From Mycolicibacterium sp. CR10 (GTDB taxonomy: Bacteria; Actinomycetota; Actinomycetes; Mycobacteriales; Mycobacteriaceae), in contig NZ_STGE01000040.1 of the NCBI RefSeq assembly GCF_005222675.1, positions 1-64,000 of the forward strand: a stretch of 64,000 nt of DNA, written 5' to 3'. Both the position numbers and the translations under genes were made by a program. The stretch's first letter is position 1. Each line of letters starts with the position of its first letter. Positions 34,781 to 42,430 of the stretch are shown piece by piece. The notes below the pieces were generated by a model. That model did no database searches. It was not told where the DNA came from and saw only the letters and a program-made list of their open reading frames with translations.

Positions 34781-34888
34781 TCTGGAAGTAACCCGCCGAC
34801 CTGCCTCCTACGACGTCGACCGGTACTCACACTTCGGTTTCAGGGTCTGGATCCATGCCCCTTAGCTGGATCGACCAAGGACATCACC

Positions 34889-36025
34889 ATCGCTATCACC
34901 GACATTGCCAGATACACCCACCTCAGCGCACTCGACATCGAACGCCTCGGAGGCGAGCTCGACTCGATCCGTAGCGACATCGAGGAATCGCTCGGCGTCC
35001 GCGACGCCAGCTACATCCGTCGCACCATCCTGTTTCAGCGCACCCTCGACGTTGCCGCCCGGCTGCTCATCGCCGGGACGCGGTCGAAGGCCGCTTGGGC
35101 CCTGGGCACGGCGGCGCTCGGCTTCGCGAAGAGCGTCGAGAACATGGAGATCGGCCACAACGTGTCCCACGGCCAGTGGGACTGGATGAACGACCCGGAG
35201 ATCCACTCCAGCACGTGGGAGTGGGACATGGTCGCGGTGTCGTCGCAGTGGAAGTCCTCGCACAACTACCGTCACCACGTGTTCAGCAATGTGCTGGGGG
35301 TCGACGACGACCTCGGGTTCGGCGTGATGCGGGTGACCCGCGACCAGCCGTGGTCCCCGAAGTACCTGCTGCAACCGCTGCAGAACCTGCTGCTCGCGGT
35401 GACGTTCGAGTGGGGGATCGCCCTGCACGGCGTCGACCTGGAACGCACGCGCGCCGAGAAGGTGATGCAGGCAAAGGCATTGGCCGGCAAAGTGACCCGT
35501 CAGGGATTCAAGGACTACCTGTTGTGGCCCGCGCTGAGCATCAAGCGCTGGCGCAGGACCCTGGGGGCGAACGCGGTCGCCAACCTGCTGCGCAACCTGT
35601 GGGCGTATGTGGTGATCTTCTGCGGGCACATGCCGGAGGGCACCCAGAAGTTCACGCCGGACGTGCTGCAGAGCGAGACCAAGGCCGAGTGGTATCTGCG
35701 GCAGATGCTGGGCGCGGCGAACTTCAAGGCCGGTCGGTTCTTGGGGTTTGCCAGCGGCAACCTGTGCTACCAGATCGAGCACCACCTGTTCCCGGACCTG
35801 CCGAGCAATCGCCTCGCCGAGATCGCCGAGCGGGTGCGGCCGCTGTGCGAGAAGTACGGGCTGCCCTACCTGACGGGTTCGCTTGCCCACCAGTATGGTT
35901 CGACGCTGAAGATCATCCACCGGTTGGCGCTGCCCGACAAGTTCCTCGGTGCGGACGTCGCGCAGATCCGGCCGCGGCGTCAGCGGCGGGTGTTGCGGGC
36001 CGGGGCGCGTCGGCTCGCGGCCTGA
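34889..36025 (+). CDS. desA3: DesA3-type desaturase 2, apparent AUC start codon
   Basis: 378 aa if read from 34889. The frame reads (I)AITDIARYTHLSALDIERLG, exactly the family N-terminus, with ATC in place of the start codon and AAGGA seven bases before it. No ATG, GTG or TTG occurs in frame between there and 35144, nor for more than 80 nt upstream; the ATG at 35144 would delete 85 conserved residues. Histidine boxes HNVSHGQWDW, HNYRHHVFSN and QIEHHLFPDLPSNR are intact. Function as for DesA3-1. AUC initiation is rare but possible; a sequence error at that base or a weakened allele are the alternatives. Confidence 0.85.
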   Translation: MAITDIARYTHLSALDIERLGGELDSIRSDIEESLGVRDASYIRRTILFQRTLDVAARLLIAGTRSKAAWALGTAALGFAKSVENMEIGHNVSHGQWDWMNDPEIHSSTWEWDMVAVSSQWKSSHNYRHHVFSNVLGVDDDLGFGVMRVTRDQPWSPKYLLQPLQNLLLAVTFEWGIALHGVDLERTRAEKVMQAKALAGKVTRQGFKDYLLWPALSIKRWRRTLGANAVANLLRNLWAYVVIFCGHMPEGTQKFTPDVLQSETKAEWYLRQMLGAANFKAGRFLGFASGNLCYQIEHHLFPDLPSNRLAEIAERVRPLCEKYGLPYLTGSLAHQYGSTLKIIHRLALPDKFLGADVAQIRPRRQRRVLRAGARRLAA

Positions 36026-36034
36026 CTCCTTTTG

Positions 36035-36097
36035 CGTTCAGACTGCACTCACGGCGGGGTCTAATCGCACTTCTGCGCCCTGAGCGCAGTCTCAACG
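36035..36097. repeat. 63-bp palindromic repeat, family B copy 8
   Basis: CGTTCAGACTGCACTCA at the left pairs with TGAGCGCAGTCTCAACG at the right, with a few mismatches. The core is TAATCGCACTTC. It begins 9 bp after the desaturase stop. Confidence 0.9.
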
Positions 36098-36161
36098 TTA
36101 TGTCGAGACTCCGCCGGCGTGGTTCGGCTGGCCCACCTGGCATCGGCGAAGGGAATGTCTC

Positions 36162-37025
36162 GTGCCTCTGACTGGTCCGTGGCGGGGCAACCCCCTCTGG
36201 CTCGCGGACGTGCTGCGCGCTGAGGGTGTCCGTCTCGTCGAGTATCCCGGTTGGCGACAGCGTGGCCACGACGACTTCAAGGACATCCGCGGCGTCATGG
36301 CGCACCACACCGGATCGAACAGCGCCACTGCGACCTCCATCGCCGTGGGCAGGCCGGACCTTGCCGGACCGCTGTCGCAGCTGCACATCGCTCGAAACGG
36401 CACGGTCACGGTAGTGGCGGCCGGGGTCGCGTGGCACGCCGGCGCCGGGATGTACCCGTGGCTGCCGACCAACATGGGCAATTGGCACATGATCGGTATC
36501 GAGTGCGCCAACAGCGGCACCAGTCCGCGGGCGCGACACCGCACGAACTGGCCCGACGCGCAGTACGAGGCGTTGGTGCGGTGCTGCGCCGCGATCAACC
36601 GCCGCTTGGCGCAGAACTCCGTGCGGACGATCGGGCACAAGGAGTACGCAGGCCGCGTCCAAGGTAAATGGGATCCGGGCGCGATCGACATGGACATCCT
36701 GCGCAGCGACATCCAAGTCCGGATCGGCGCCATCGCGGACCCGGCAGCGACACCGAGACCGCCGGTGCCGGTCGGTGAGTACGCGCACGTCCTCCTGTAC
36801 CGCGGCTCCGAGGGACCACAGGTCGCCGAGCTGCAGCGCCGCCTCAAGTACGGTTATCGGGCGTATGCCGGGCATCTCGCGATCGATGGGGTATACGGCC
36901 CGGAAACCGAAGCGGCAGTCAGGGAGTTCCAACGACGGACACCGCGCCTGAGGGTCGACGGCATCGTCGGCCCTGCTACGGCGGCCGCCTTGAACTTGAG
37001 GGTGGTTCCATCAGCAGCGGTCTGA
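36162..37025 (+). CDS. N-acetylmuramoyl-L-alanine amidase with peptidoglycan-binding domain
   Basis: 287 aa from a GTG start. Residues ~20-185 are an amidase_2/PGRP domain with zinc-ligand positions in GVMAHHTGSN, WHAGAG and IGHKEYAG...KWDPG. The C-terminal ~75 residues are a PG_binding_1 repeat (LYRGSEGPQVAELQRRLKYGY, AIDGVYGPETEAAVREFQRR). It cleaves the Mur-NAc to L-Ala bond. No signal peptide is visible, which is the pattern of phage lysin A proteins and of some mycobacterial genes derived from them. No phage genes adjoin it. Confidence 0.88.
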   Translation: MPLTGPWRGNPLWLADVLRAEGVRLVEYPGWRQRGHDDFKDIRGVMAHHTGSNSATATSIAVGRPDLAGPLSQLHIARNGTVTVVAAGVAWHAGAGMYPWLPTNMGNWHMIGIECANSGTSPRARHRTNWPDAQYEALVRCCAAINRRLAQNSVRTIGHKEYAGRVQGKWDPGAIDMDILRSDIQVRIGAIADPAATPRPPVPVGEYAHVLLYRGSEGPQVAELQRRLKYGYRAYAGHLAIDGVYGPETEAAVREFQRRTPRLRVDGIVGPATAAALNLRVVPSAAV

Positions 37026-37083
37026 ACGTCTTCTCGCTGAACGCAGTCAAGCCGGCGTTGCCACAGGGACCGGTGACCTGGAC

Positions 37084-37893
37084 GTGAGTTTCAAGAGTGC
37101 CGTCAATTGGGCCACCGGCAGTCGCACCGTGGAGTCGATCGCGCGGGTCGGCTACCTCGTCAACGGGGTGCTGCATCTGCTCATCGCCTACATCATCGTG
37201 CGGACCGCGTTCGGCTTCGGCGGCAACGCCGATCAGACAGGTGCGTTGGCGACGTTGGCCAAGCAACGAGGCGGAGAGGCGTCGCTGTGGGTTGTCGCGT
37301 TCGGGCTCGTCGCGCTGGCGCTGTGGCGGTTGGCAGAAACCGTCATTGGACTGCACCCGGGCGAACACACCCACGCTCATCTGCGAGATTCTCCGCTCAT
37401 CAACCGGCTCAAAGCCTTTGGTTTGGCCCTCATCTATCTGGCGCTGGCGTTCACCGCGACGCAGTTCGCGCTGGGGGTCGGGCGGCAGGGCAGTAACCGG
37501 GCCGAAGGCCTGAGCGCGCAGCTGATGCAGTCGGCCGGCGGAAAGGCGGTCCTGGTGGCCGTGGGAGTGGTGATCGCCGCGATCGGTGGCTATTTCGTCT
37601 ACAAGGGTGCGTTGCGGAAGTTCCTCAATGATCTCACCGTGCCGGGTGGACGGCTGATCACCGCGTTGGGTGTGTGCGGTCATGTTGTCGAGGGTGTGGT
37701 GTTGTTCGCTGCCGGGGTGTCGGTCATCGGTGCGCCGTTCCTGCATGATCCGACTCGGGCCACCGGGTTGGACGCCGCGGTCGAGGCTCTCGGTGAGGCC
37801 AGGTTCGGTCAGGTGATATTGCTTGTCGCCGCAGCGGGATTCGCGGCATACGGGTTGTACAGCTTCGCGTTGACGCGCTACTCGCGGATGTGA
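37084..37893 (+). CDS. DUF1206 integral membrane protein
   Basis: 269 aa with six hydrophobic helices in three repeated pairs, each beginning with a G-Y/F-x-x-x-G pattern: RVGYLVNGVLHLLIAYIIV, KAFGLALIYLALAFTATQFA, and TALGVCGHVVEGVVLFAAGV. This threefold repeat is the DUF1206 signature, common in actinobacteria. No catalytic or transport function is known. It starts at a GTG and is bounded by a palindromic repeat 12 bp after its stop. Confidence 0.85.
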   Translation: MSFKSAVNWATGSRTVESIARVGYLVNGVLHLLIAYIIVRTAFGFGGNADQTGALATLAKQRGGEASLWVVAFGLVALALWRLAETVIGLHPGEHTHAHLRDSPLINRLKAFGLALIYLALAFTATQFALGVGRQGSNRAEGLSAQLMQSAGGKAVLVAVGVVIAAIGGYFVYKGALRKFLNDLTVPGGRLITALGVCGHVVEGVVLFAAGVSVIGAPFLHDPTRATGLDAAVEALGEARFGQVILLVAAAGFAAYGLYSFALTRYSRM

Positions 37894-37904
37894 CGCCACC
37901 GGCC

Positions 37905-37967
37905 CGTTGATACTGCGCTCAGGGCGGGCGCCACTCGCACTTCGTCGCCGTGAGTGCAGTCTCAACG
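37905..37967. repeat. 63-bp palindromic repeat, family B copy 9
   Basis: CGTTGATACTGCGCTCA pairs with TGAGTGCAGTCTCAACG with few mismatches. The core CCACTCGCACTTCG is kept. It lies between the convergent DUF1206 and DUF4262 genes. Confidence 0.9.
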
Positions 37968-37977
37968 CCGGAAGGCA

Positions 37978-38451
37978 TCACGCGGACAGCGGGCTGCGGA
38001 CGCCGAGGACCGGTTGCCTGCGTCGACCGTGACCCCACCCGCGGTCCCACGGCCAGCGCCCCGCATCGTCCGCCCAGACCAGTTGATAGGCGCGAAGGTC
38101 CGTGCGGTAGATGCCAGCGGCGAACTTCAGATGAACGTCGGGGTGTTCGACCTCGACCACCTCGAGGAGAAACCTTCCCCCACAATCGATGTGCTCGGCC
38201 GGCCGCAAGACCATGCCCTCGTCGACCATCTGACGGCCGATCAGGTTCAACAGTCGCGCAGACACGTGCGCCTGCATCCCCGTCACCAACAATTCCGGCA
38301 GGCCCTTCTCGTGCAGGCCGATGGTGTACGCGAACGGGCGTTGATCGCTTTCGACGAACTGCACAGCCCATCCGTGGGTTTTGATGGTGTCCCGCAGCTC
38401 GTCCAGGTAGTCGTCGTTGGTCTTGTCGGGATTGTCGCACTGCCAACACAT
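37978..38451 (-). CDS. DUF4262 domain protein
   Basis: 157 aa starting MCWQCDNPDKTNDDYL, with a CxxC pair at the N-terminus. The core HGWAVQFVESDQRPFAYTIGLHEKGLPELLVTG is the recognisable DUF4262 pattern, found in small cytoplasmic proteins of unknown function and sometimes near toxin systems. There is no signal or membrane segment. It lies between two repeat copies, a possible single-gene cassette. Confidence 0.85.
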   Translation of the reverse strand: MCWQCDNPDKTNDDYLDELRDTIKTHGWAVQFVESDQRPFAYTIGLHEKGLPELLVTGMQAHVSARLLNLIGRQMVDEGMVLRPAEHIDCGGRFLLEVVEVEHPDVHLKFAAGIYRTDLRAYQLVWADDAGRWPWDRGWGHGRRRQPVLGVRSPLSA

Positions 38452-38517
38452 GGCCGTCCCCTTCTGTCGTGGATATGGCCCAGCGTGCCCGCACCCACCG
38501 ACAGCTTTTAGATCCTC

Positions 38518-38580
38518 CGTTCAGGCTGCACTGGCGGCGGGACCTACTCGAACTTCCCCGCCCTCAGCGCGGTCTCGATG
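38518..38580. repeat. 63-bp palindromic repeat, family B copy 10
   Basis: CGTTCAGGCTGCACTGG at the left and the decayed GCGCGGTCTCGATG at the right flank the core CCTACTCGAACTT. The right part overlaps the last codons of the VapC-like gene, so the repeat supplies the protein's C-terminus. Confidence 0.85.
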
Positions 38581-38965
38581 TATTTGGCGCAACTGACAAT
38601 CCGAGATCGACCGCACCGGCAGCCAGTCTCTTGTCGAAAGTGGCGATTGCCGCGCTGTGGTGTTGCGCGGTGAAGAGCACGCAGCAGTCGGGCATTTTGA
38701 GACGGGTGGTGGCCCGGAGTTCCCCGAGTCGACGGGCGCCGGCGGCCGGCAAGTCCAGAGGCTCAACAGCGAGACGGCTCAGCAGTTGGTCGAGCTGGTC
38801 GGCCCGGCCCGCTCGGGCGGCGCCGACGTAGACCTCTGCGAGGGTGACGACACTCGACGCGAATGACTCTGAGGCGTGTGCGATGAGTAGATCGGTTGCG
38901 GCCTCATGGTGCGTGTCGGCCGACTCGAAGTGTGCGATCAACACGCTGGCGTCCAGGACGATCAT
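38564..38965 (-). CDS. vapC: VapC-type PIN-domain toxin
   Basis: 133 aa PIN-domain ribonuclease. Acidic metal-binding residues appear in order: MIVLDASVLIAHFE (Asp5), VTLAEVYVGAA (Glu), KMPDCCVLFTA (Asp) and TFDKRL (Asp). VapC toxins cut tRNA or rRNA. It overlaps the antitoxin gene by 4 bp (ATGA). Its stop lies inside a palindromic repeat. Confidence 0.88.
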   Translation of the reverse strand: MIVLDASVLIAHFESADTHHEAATDLLIAHASESFASSVVTLAEVYVGAARAGRADQLDQLLSRLAVEPLDLPAAGARRLGELRATTRLKMPDCCVLFTAQHHSAAIATFDKRLAAGAVDLGLSVAPNTSRPR

Positions 38966-39231
38966 TCGGGCCAGTCCTCGCGCAGCTCCTCGAGGTAATC
39001 AGCACCGAAGACTCCTGTCAGTGCCCCGCCGGTGCTCTTGATCGTCTCCCGGCGAGCGCGATCCTCCTCACTGTGATTGTGCGCGACGGCGTCTCGCCCG
39101 ACGAGGATGAGCCGACGCAGCAGAGCCCCTGGTTTGTCGGCAAGTTCGGGCCACGTGCGACGTGCGACGCCCAGGGCATCGCTGATGTCCTCGGTCTCGG
39201 TGATCGCGTGGCGGCGGTGGTCAGTGGGCAT
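38962..39231 (-). CDS. vapB: VapB-type antitoxin
   Basis: 89 aa starting at the ATG at 39231 (MPTDHRRHAITETEDISDAL). The N-terminal half resembles a small DNA-binding antitoxin; the C-terminal half (KSTGGALTGVFGADYLEELREDWPE) ends in an acidic helix typical of the toxin-wrapping tail. It overlaps VapC by 4 bp. Family assignment is by context and size. Confidence 0.75.
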   Translation of the reverse strand: MPTDHRRHAITETEDISDALGVARRTWPELADKPGALLRRLILVGRDAVAHNHSEEDRARRETIKSTGGALTGVFGADYLEELREDWPE

Positions 39232-39288
39232 GACTGAGTGTAACACTGCCGAGAAGGTGTCACACCAAGCGAAATCTCCGTCTGGACT

Positions 39289-39352
39289 TGTTCAGGCTGC
39301 ACTGGCGGCGGGGGTTACTCGCAGTTTGTCGCCCTCAGTGCAGCCTCAATAA
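39289..39352. repeat. palindromic repeat, family B copy 11
   Basis: TGTTCAGGCTGCACTGG left and CAGTGCAGCCTCAATAA right, with core TTACTCGCAGTTTG. The outermost bases no longer pair. Confidence 0.85.
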
Positions 39353-39409
39353 ACGTGTGGGGGCTGGGGTGAAGCTGGGCGTCCGCAGAGTTGCGATGCG
39401 GTCTAGTGG

Positions 39410-39443
39410 CCAACTATTGTGCGGGTAGACAAACAATAGTTGG
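39410..39443. promoter_or_regulatory. perfect inverted repeat, operator of the MNT/HEPN-like module
   Basis: CCAACTATTG and CAATAGTTGG form a 10-bp perfect inverted repeat with a 14-bp spacer, ending 13 bp before the GTG of the nucleotidyltransferase gene. Confidence 0.65.
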
Positions 39444-39456
39444 AGAAGGGGGTTCG

Positions 39457-40089
39457 GTGGAGTTTGCTCGTCCCTTTGCCACTGTGACGCCGACGCTCGA
39501 CGGCGACGTGCTCGCAGTACTGGCGCGCGACGATGTCACGTTCACGACGGGCCAGGTCCACCGAATCCTGAACAGGTTCTCCGAAGAGGGCATTCGAAAA
39601 GTGCTCTCGCGCCTTGTACTCCAAGGTGTTGTGTACGTCGAACGCGTCGGCAACACCTACGCTTACCGATTCAACACCGATCACCTCGCTGCCGATGCGA
39701 TCGTGGCGCTGGCCCGACTTTCCACCACCTTCTTCACGCGGCTGGAGAAGCACATCGAGGCGTGGGACGAGCCACCGGCATACGGAGCGGTCTTCGGATC
39801 GGCGGTGACCGGTTCGATGACTCCGAACAGCGACATTGACCTGTTCCTGGTAAAGGAAGACGCAGCCTCGGACGAGGTGTGGGCGCGCCAACTCGGAGAC
39901 CTCGCGCGCACAGTCTCGAGGTGGACTGGGAACGACGCTCGTGCAATCGAATACACGGTTGCGGAGCTGGTTGAAGCACGCAACGAACCCGTCGTGCGTG
40001 ACGTCGTCGATCATGGACTCACCGTGGCCGGCACGAGGGAGTGGCTACTACGAACCGTCGGAACAACGCGTCGAGCTCGTCGCCGATGA
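39457..40089 (+). CDS. nucleotidyltransferase with N-terminal winged helix (MNT-type antitoxin)
   Basis: 210 aa from a GTG at 39457 with GGAGAAGGGGG upstream. Residues ~1-80 form a winged helix (FTTGQVHRILNRFSEEGIRKVLSRLVLQGVVYVE). The nucleotidyltransferase core follows with GAVFGSAVTGSMTPNSDIDLFLV, the GSxxxG...DxD motif of minimal nucleotidyltransferases. In MNT/HEPN toxin-antitoxin pairs such an enzyme AMPylates the HEPN toxin. The next gene overlaps by ATGA. The winged helix probably binds the palindrome at 39410. Confidence 0.82.
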   Translation: MEFARPFATVTPTLDGDVLAVLARDDVTFTTGQVHRILNRFSEEGIRKVLSRLVLQGVVYVERVGNTYAYRFNTDHLAADAIVALARLSTTFFTRLEKHIEAWDEPPAYGAVFGSAVTGSMTPNSDIDLFLVKEDAASDEVWARQLGDLARTVSRWTGNDARAIEYTVAELVEARNEPVVRDVVDHGLTVAGTREWLLRTVGTTRRARRR

Positions 40090-40475
40090 GTGAACGGACC
40101 CGACCGTCTTCGAGCGCGATCATTGCGGGTCGATTGAAGAAGGCGACGGAGTTTCTCGATGCGGCCGGCTTTCTGGCGGACGACGCCCCTGACGCGGCGG
40201 TGAATCTCTATGTGTTGTCGGGAATCGCCGCAGCTGACGTCGTCTGCTGCGTCCGACTGAACAAGTACGTGATCGGCGACAACCACAACGAAGCAGTCAG
40301 CTTGTTAAAGCAGGCCGACGGCTCGCTGGAGCGGCATCTGCTAACACTTCTCGCCATCAAGTCGAAGGTTGCCTACACCCACCAATCGGCGACTGCTGGC
40401 GAGCGCAAAAAGGCGAGGCGGGCAGCTGAAGGCCTTGAGAGAGCGGCGCGTCTCGCCGCCGGTCTACGAGATTGA
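40086..40475 (+). CDS. HEPN-like small helical protein, probable toxin partner
   Basis: 129 aa, all helical. RLKKATEFLDAAGFLADDAPDAAVNLYVLSGIAAADVVC is the HEPN-type first half, and KSKVAYTHQS occupies the place of the RxxxxH ribonuclease motif, with Lys where Arg is usual. The ATGA overlap with the nucleotidyltransferase gene and its size fit an MNT/HEPN module. Toxicity is not shown by sequence and the altered motif may mean reduced RNase activity. Confidence 0.7.
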   Translation: MSERTRPSSSAIIAGRLKKATEFLDAAGFLADDAPDAAVNLYVLSGIAAADVVCCVRLNKYVIGDNHNEAVSLLKQADGSLERHLLTLLAIKSKVAYTHQSATAGERKKARRAAEGLERAARLAAGLRD

Positions 40476-40485
40476 CGGGGCTACC

Positions 40486-40548
40486 GTTCAGACTGCACTG
40501 GCGGCGGGAGTTACTCGCACTTCTCCGCCCTCAGCGCAGTCTCAACGT
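40486..40548. repeat. 63-bp palindromic repeat, family B copy 12
   Basis: CGTTCAGACTGCACTGG and TCAGCGCAGTCTCAACG flank the core TTACTCGCACTTC. Its right end overlaps the stop of the convergent oxidoreductase gene (stop at 40542). Confidence 0.9.
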
Positions 40549-41645
40549 TGGACGGAGACCCACTGGCCGAGGCGGGCGCTCTCACTGATGGCATCACCGA
40601 CGAGCATCTGCTCGTAGCCGTCGTGGAACGTCGGGTAGTCCGGCGTCCCGGATGCATGACCGACGCCGATCGCGTCGTACACCGCGCGAAACAACGCCTT
40701 GAACGTGTCCGGGTAGCCCTGCGCGTGCCCGGCGGGGTAGTCGCCGGCGGCCCGCAGATGCACCTGGTTGGGGTCGTCGCGGTGGCCGGTCCACAGCTGC
40801 TCCGGGTTCTCCGACCCCCAGCCCAGCGAGGCCGCCGATCCGCTCACCTCGAACGCCAGGTGGTTCTTGCGTCCCGGCGACACCTGCGACACCGTCAGCA
40901 CGCCGCGCGCCCCGCCGTCGAACCGCAGCAGCACTCCCGCGGTGTCCTCCGTCGTGACCGCGACCGGCTCGCCGAGAGATGCAGACTCCGCGAACGTCTC
41001 CACCGACTCGGTCGGCCGCAGCCGCGTCGGGATCATCGTGGTGAGGTCGGCCATCACGGACTCGACCCGCTGCCCGCTCACGAAGCTCACGAGATCCAGC
41101 CAGTGCGAACCGATGTCGGCGACCGCCCGCAACGATCCGCCCAGCGCGGGGTCGAGGCGCCAGTTCCAGTCGGTGTCCTTGGCCAGCCAGTCCTGCAGGT
41201 AGCTTCCGGTGACCAGCCGCACCGAGCCGAGGAGCCCGGAGCACACCTTCGCCGCCGCTTCCTGGCAGTGCGGATAGAAGCGGTTGACGAAGCAGACGGC
41301 GTTGACGAGCCCGAATTCCTCTGCGGTATCGCGGAGTTGGTGGGCCTGGGCGGGCGTCATCGCCAGCGGCTTCTCGCAGACGACGTGCTTGCCGGCATGT
41401 AGCGCGGCCAAGGCCTGCTCGTGGTGCAGGTGGTTGGGCGAGCAGATGTGCACGGCGTCGACGCGGTCGTCGTCCAGCAGGTCGTCGAAGCTGTCGTACA
41501 CCGGCCTGCCGAGCCGCGCGGCCGCAACCCGCTCCGGGGACGAGCCGACGACCCCGAGAACCGGAACCCCGATGCGGGCCAACGCTTCCGCGTGCACCCG
41601 GGCCATGAACCCGGTGCCGACGATGGCCGCTCGGATGTCGCTCAT
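40542..41645 (-). CDS. Gfo/Idh/MocA-family oxidoreductase
   Basis: 367 aa from the ATG at 41645. The NAD(P) Rossmann fold opens with AAIVGTGFMARVHAEAL, followed by DAVHICSPNHLHHEQALAALHAGKHVVCEKPLA, containing the EKP motif with the catalytic Lys. The second domain has ADIGSHWLDLVSFVSG, with the His of the family. It oxidises a sugar or polyol. It is the last gene of a six-gene operon that includes a sugar ABC transporter and a TIM-barrel isomerase, so it probably acts on the imported substrate. ATGA overlap with the permease gene. Confidence 0.9.
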   Translation of the reverse strand: MSDIRAAIVGTGFMARVHAEALARIGVPVLGVVGSSPERVAAARLGRPVYDSFDDLLDDDRVDAVHICSPNHLHHEQALAALHAGKHVVCEKPLAMTPAQAHQLRDTAEEFGLVNAVCFVNRFYPHCQEAAAKVCSGLLGSVRLVTGSYLQDWLAKDTDWNWRLDPALGGSLRAVADIGSHWLDLVSFVSGQRVESVMADLTTMIPTRLRPTESVETFAESASLGEPVAVTTEDTAGVLLRFDGGARGVLTVSQVSPGRKNHLAFEVSGSAASLGWGSENPEQLWTGHRDDPNQVHLRAAGDYPAGHAQGYPDTFKALFRAVYDAIGVGHASGTPDYPTFHDGYEQMLVGDAISESARLGQWVSVQR

Positions 41646-42430
41646 GTGCGGAACAGGAATCGTTCGACCTTGCCCAGGCGCAGCACCACCGCGAACGCCA
41701 GCGCCACCACGGCGATAAAGAACGCCGACACCGCGCCCAGCGCCGGCGAGATCGCCCCGCGCAGACCGGAGTACACGAACACCGGCAGCGTCTGGTTGTC
41801 GATGGTGGTGAGCACTTGGCTGACGACGAAGTCGGTGATGCTGAGCACGAACACGACCAGCGCGCCGGTGACGATGCCGGGTGCCAGCAGCGGCAACCGC
41901 ACGAACAGGAACTGCTCGACCGGGTCGGCGCCCAGCGTCGCGGCGGCGGGGACGACGTTGGGGTCGGTGTCCTCGATCGCCGCGAGCACCGTCCACAGCA
42001 TGAACGGAAAGCACGTGACGGCCACTGCGACGGCGACGGCGGTGAGGCTGCCGCGCATGCCGATGCGGCTGTACAGGTCGAAGTAGGCGAACGCGGTGAC
42101 GATGGTCGGCGAGCTGAGCCCCAGCGACAGCAGCACCGTGAAAAGCGTTCTGCTGTAACGGCCGACGCGGGGCAGCGCGATGGCGGCGGGAACCCCGCAG
42201 ACGACGTTGATCAGGACGCTGATCCCGGCGACGTACAGGCTGTTGCCCAGTGCCGTCCACACTGCCTGATCGGTGAACATCGCGGTGTACCAGTGGGTGG
42301 TGAAGCCGCTCGGCGGGAACGTGAGAACCTGGCCGTCGGATAGCGATGCCATCACCACCAGGACGGTGGGCGCCAGCAGCGGGATCAGGGCCAGCACGGC
42401 GACGACGCCGGCGATCCGGATGCGCGTCAT
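41642..42430 (-). CDS. ABC transporter permease (PotC-like)
   Basis: 262 aa with six membrane helices. The EAA-loop segment AAATLGADPVEQFLFVRLPLLAPGI lies before the last two helices and contacts the ATPase. It overlaps the other permease gene and the oxidoreductase gene by 4 bp each. Type I importer, family of polyamine/ferric/thiamin-like permeases. The substrate is unknown, but the surrounding catabolic genes argue for a sugar or polyol rather than a polyamine. Confidence 0.9.
   Translation of the reverse strand: MTRIRIAGVVAVLALIPLLAPTVLVVMASLSDGQVLTFPPSGFTTHWYTAMFTDQAVWTALGNSLYVAGISVLINVVCGVPAAIALPRVGRYSRTLFTVLLSLGLSSPTIVTAFAYFDLYSRIGMRGSLTAVAVAVAVTCFPFMLWTVLAAIEDTDPNVVPAAATLGADPVEQFLFVRLPLLAPGIVTGALVVFVLSITDFVVSQVLTTIDNQTLPVFVYSGLRGAISPALGAVSAFFIAVVALAFAVVLRLGKVERFLFRT

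Noticed and set aside
36162..37025. Prophage around the lysin-like amidase
   Set aside because: No phage structural, integrase or holin genes adjoin it; it stands alone between a desaturase and a DUF1206 gene.
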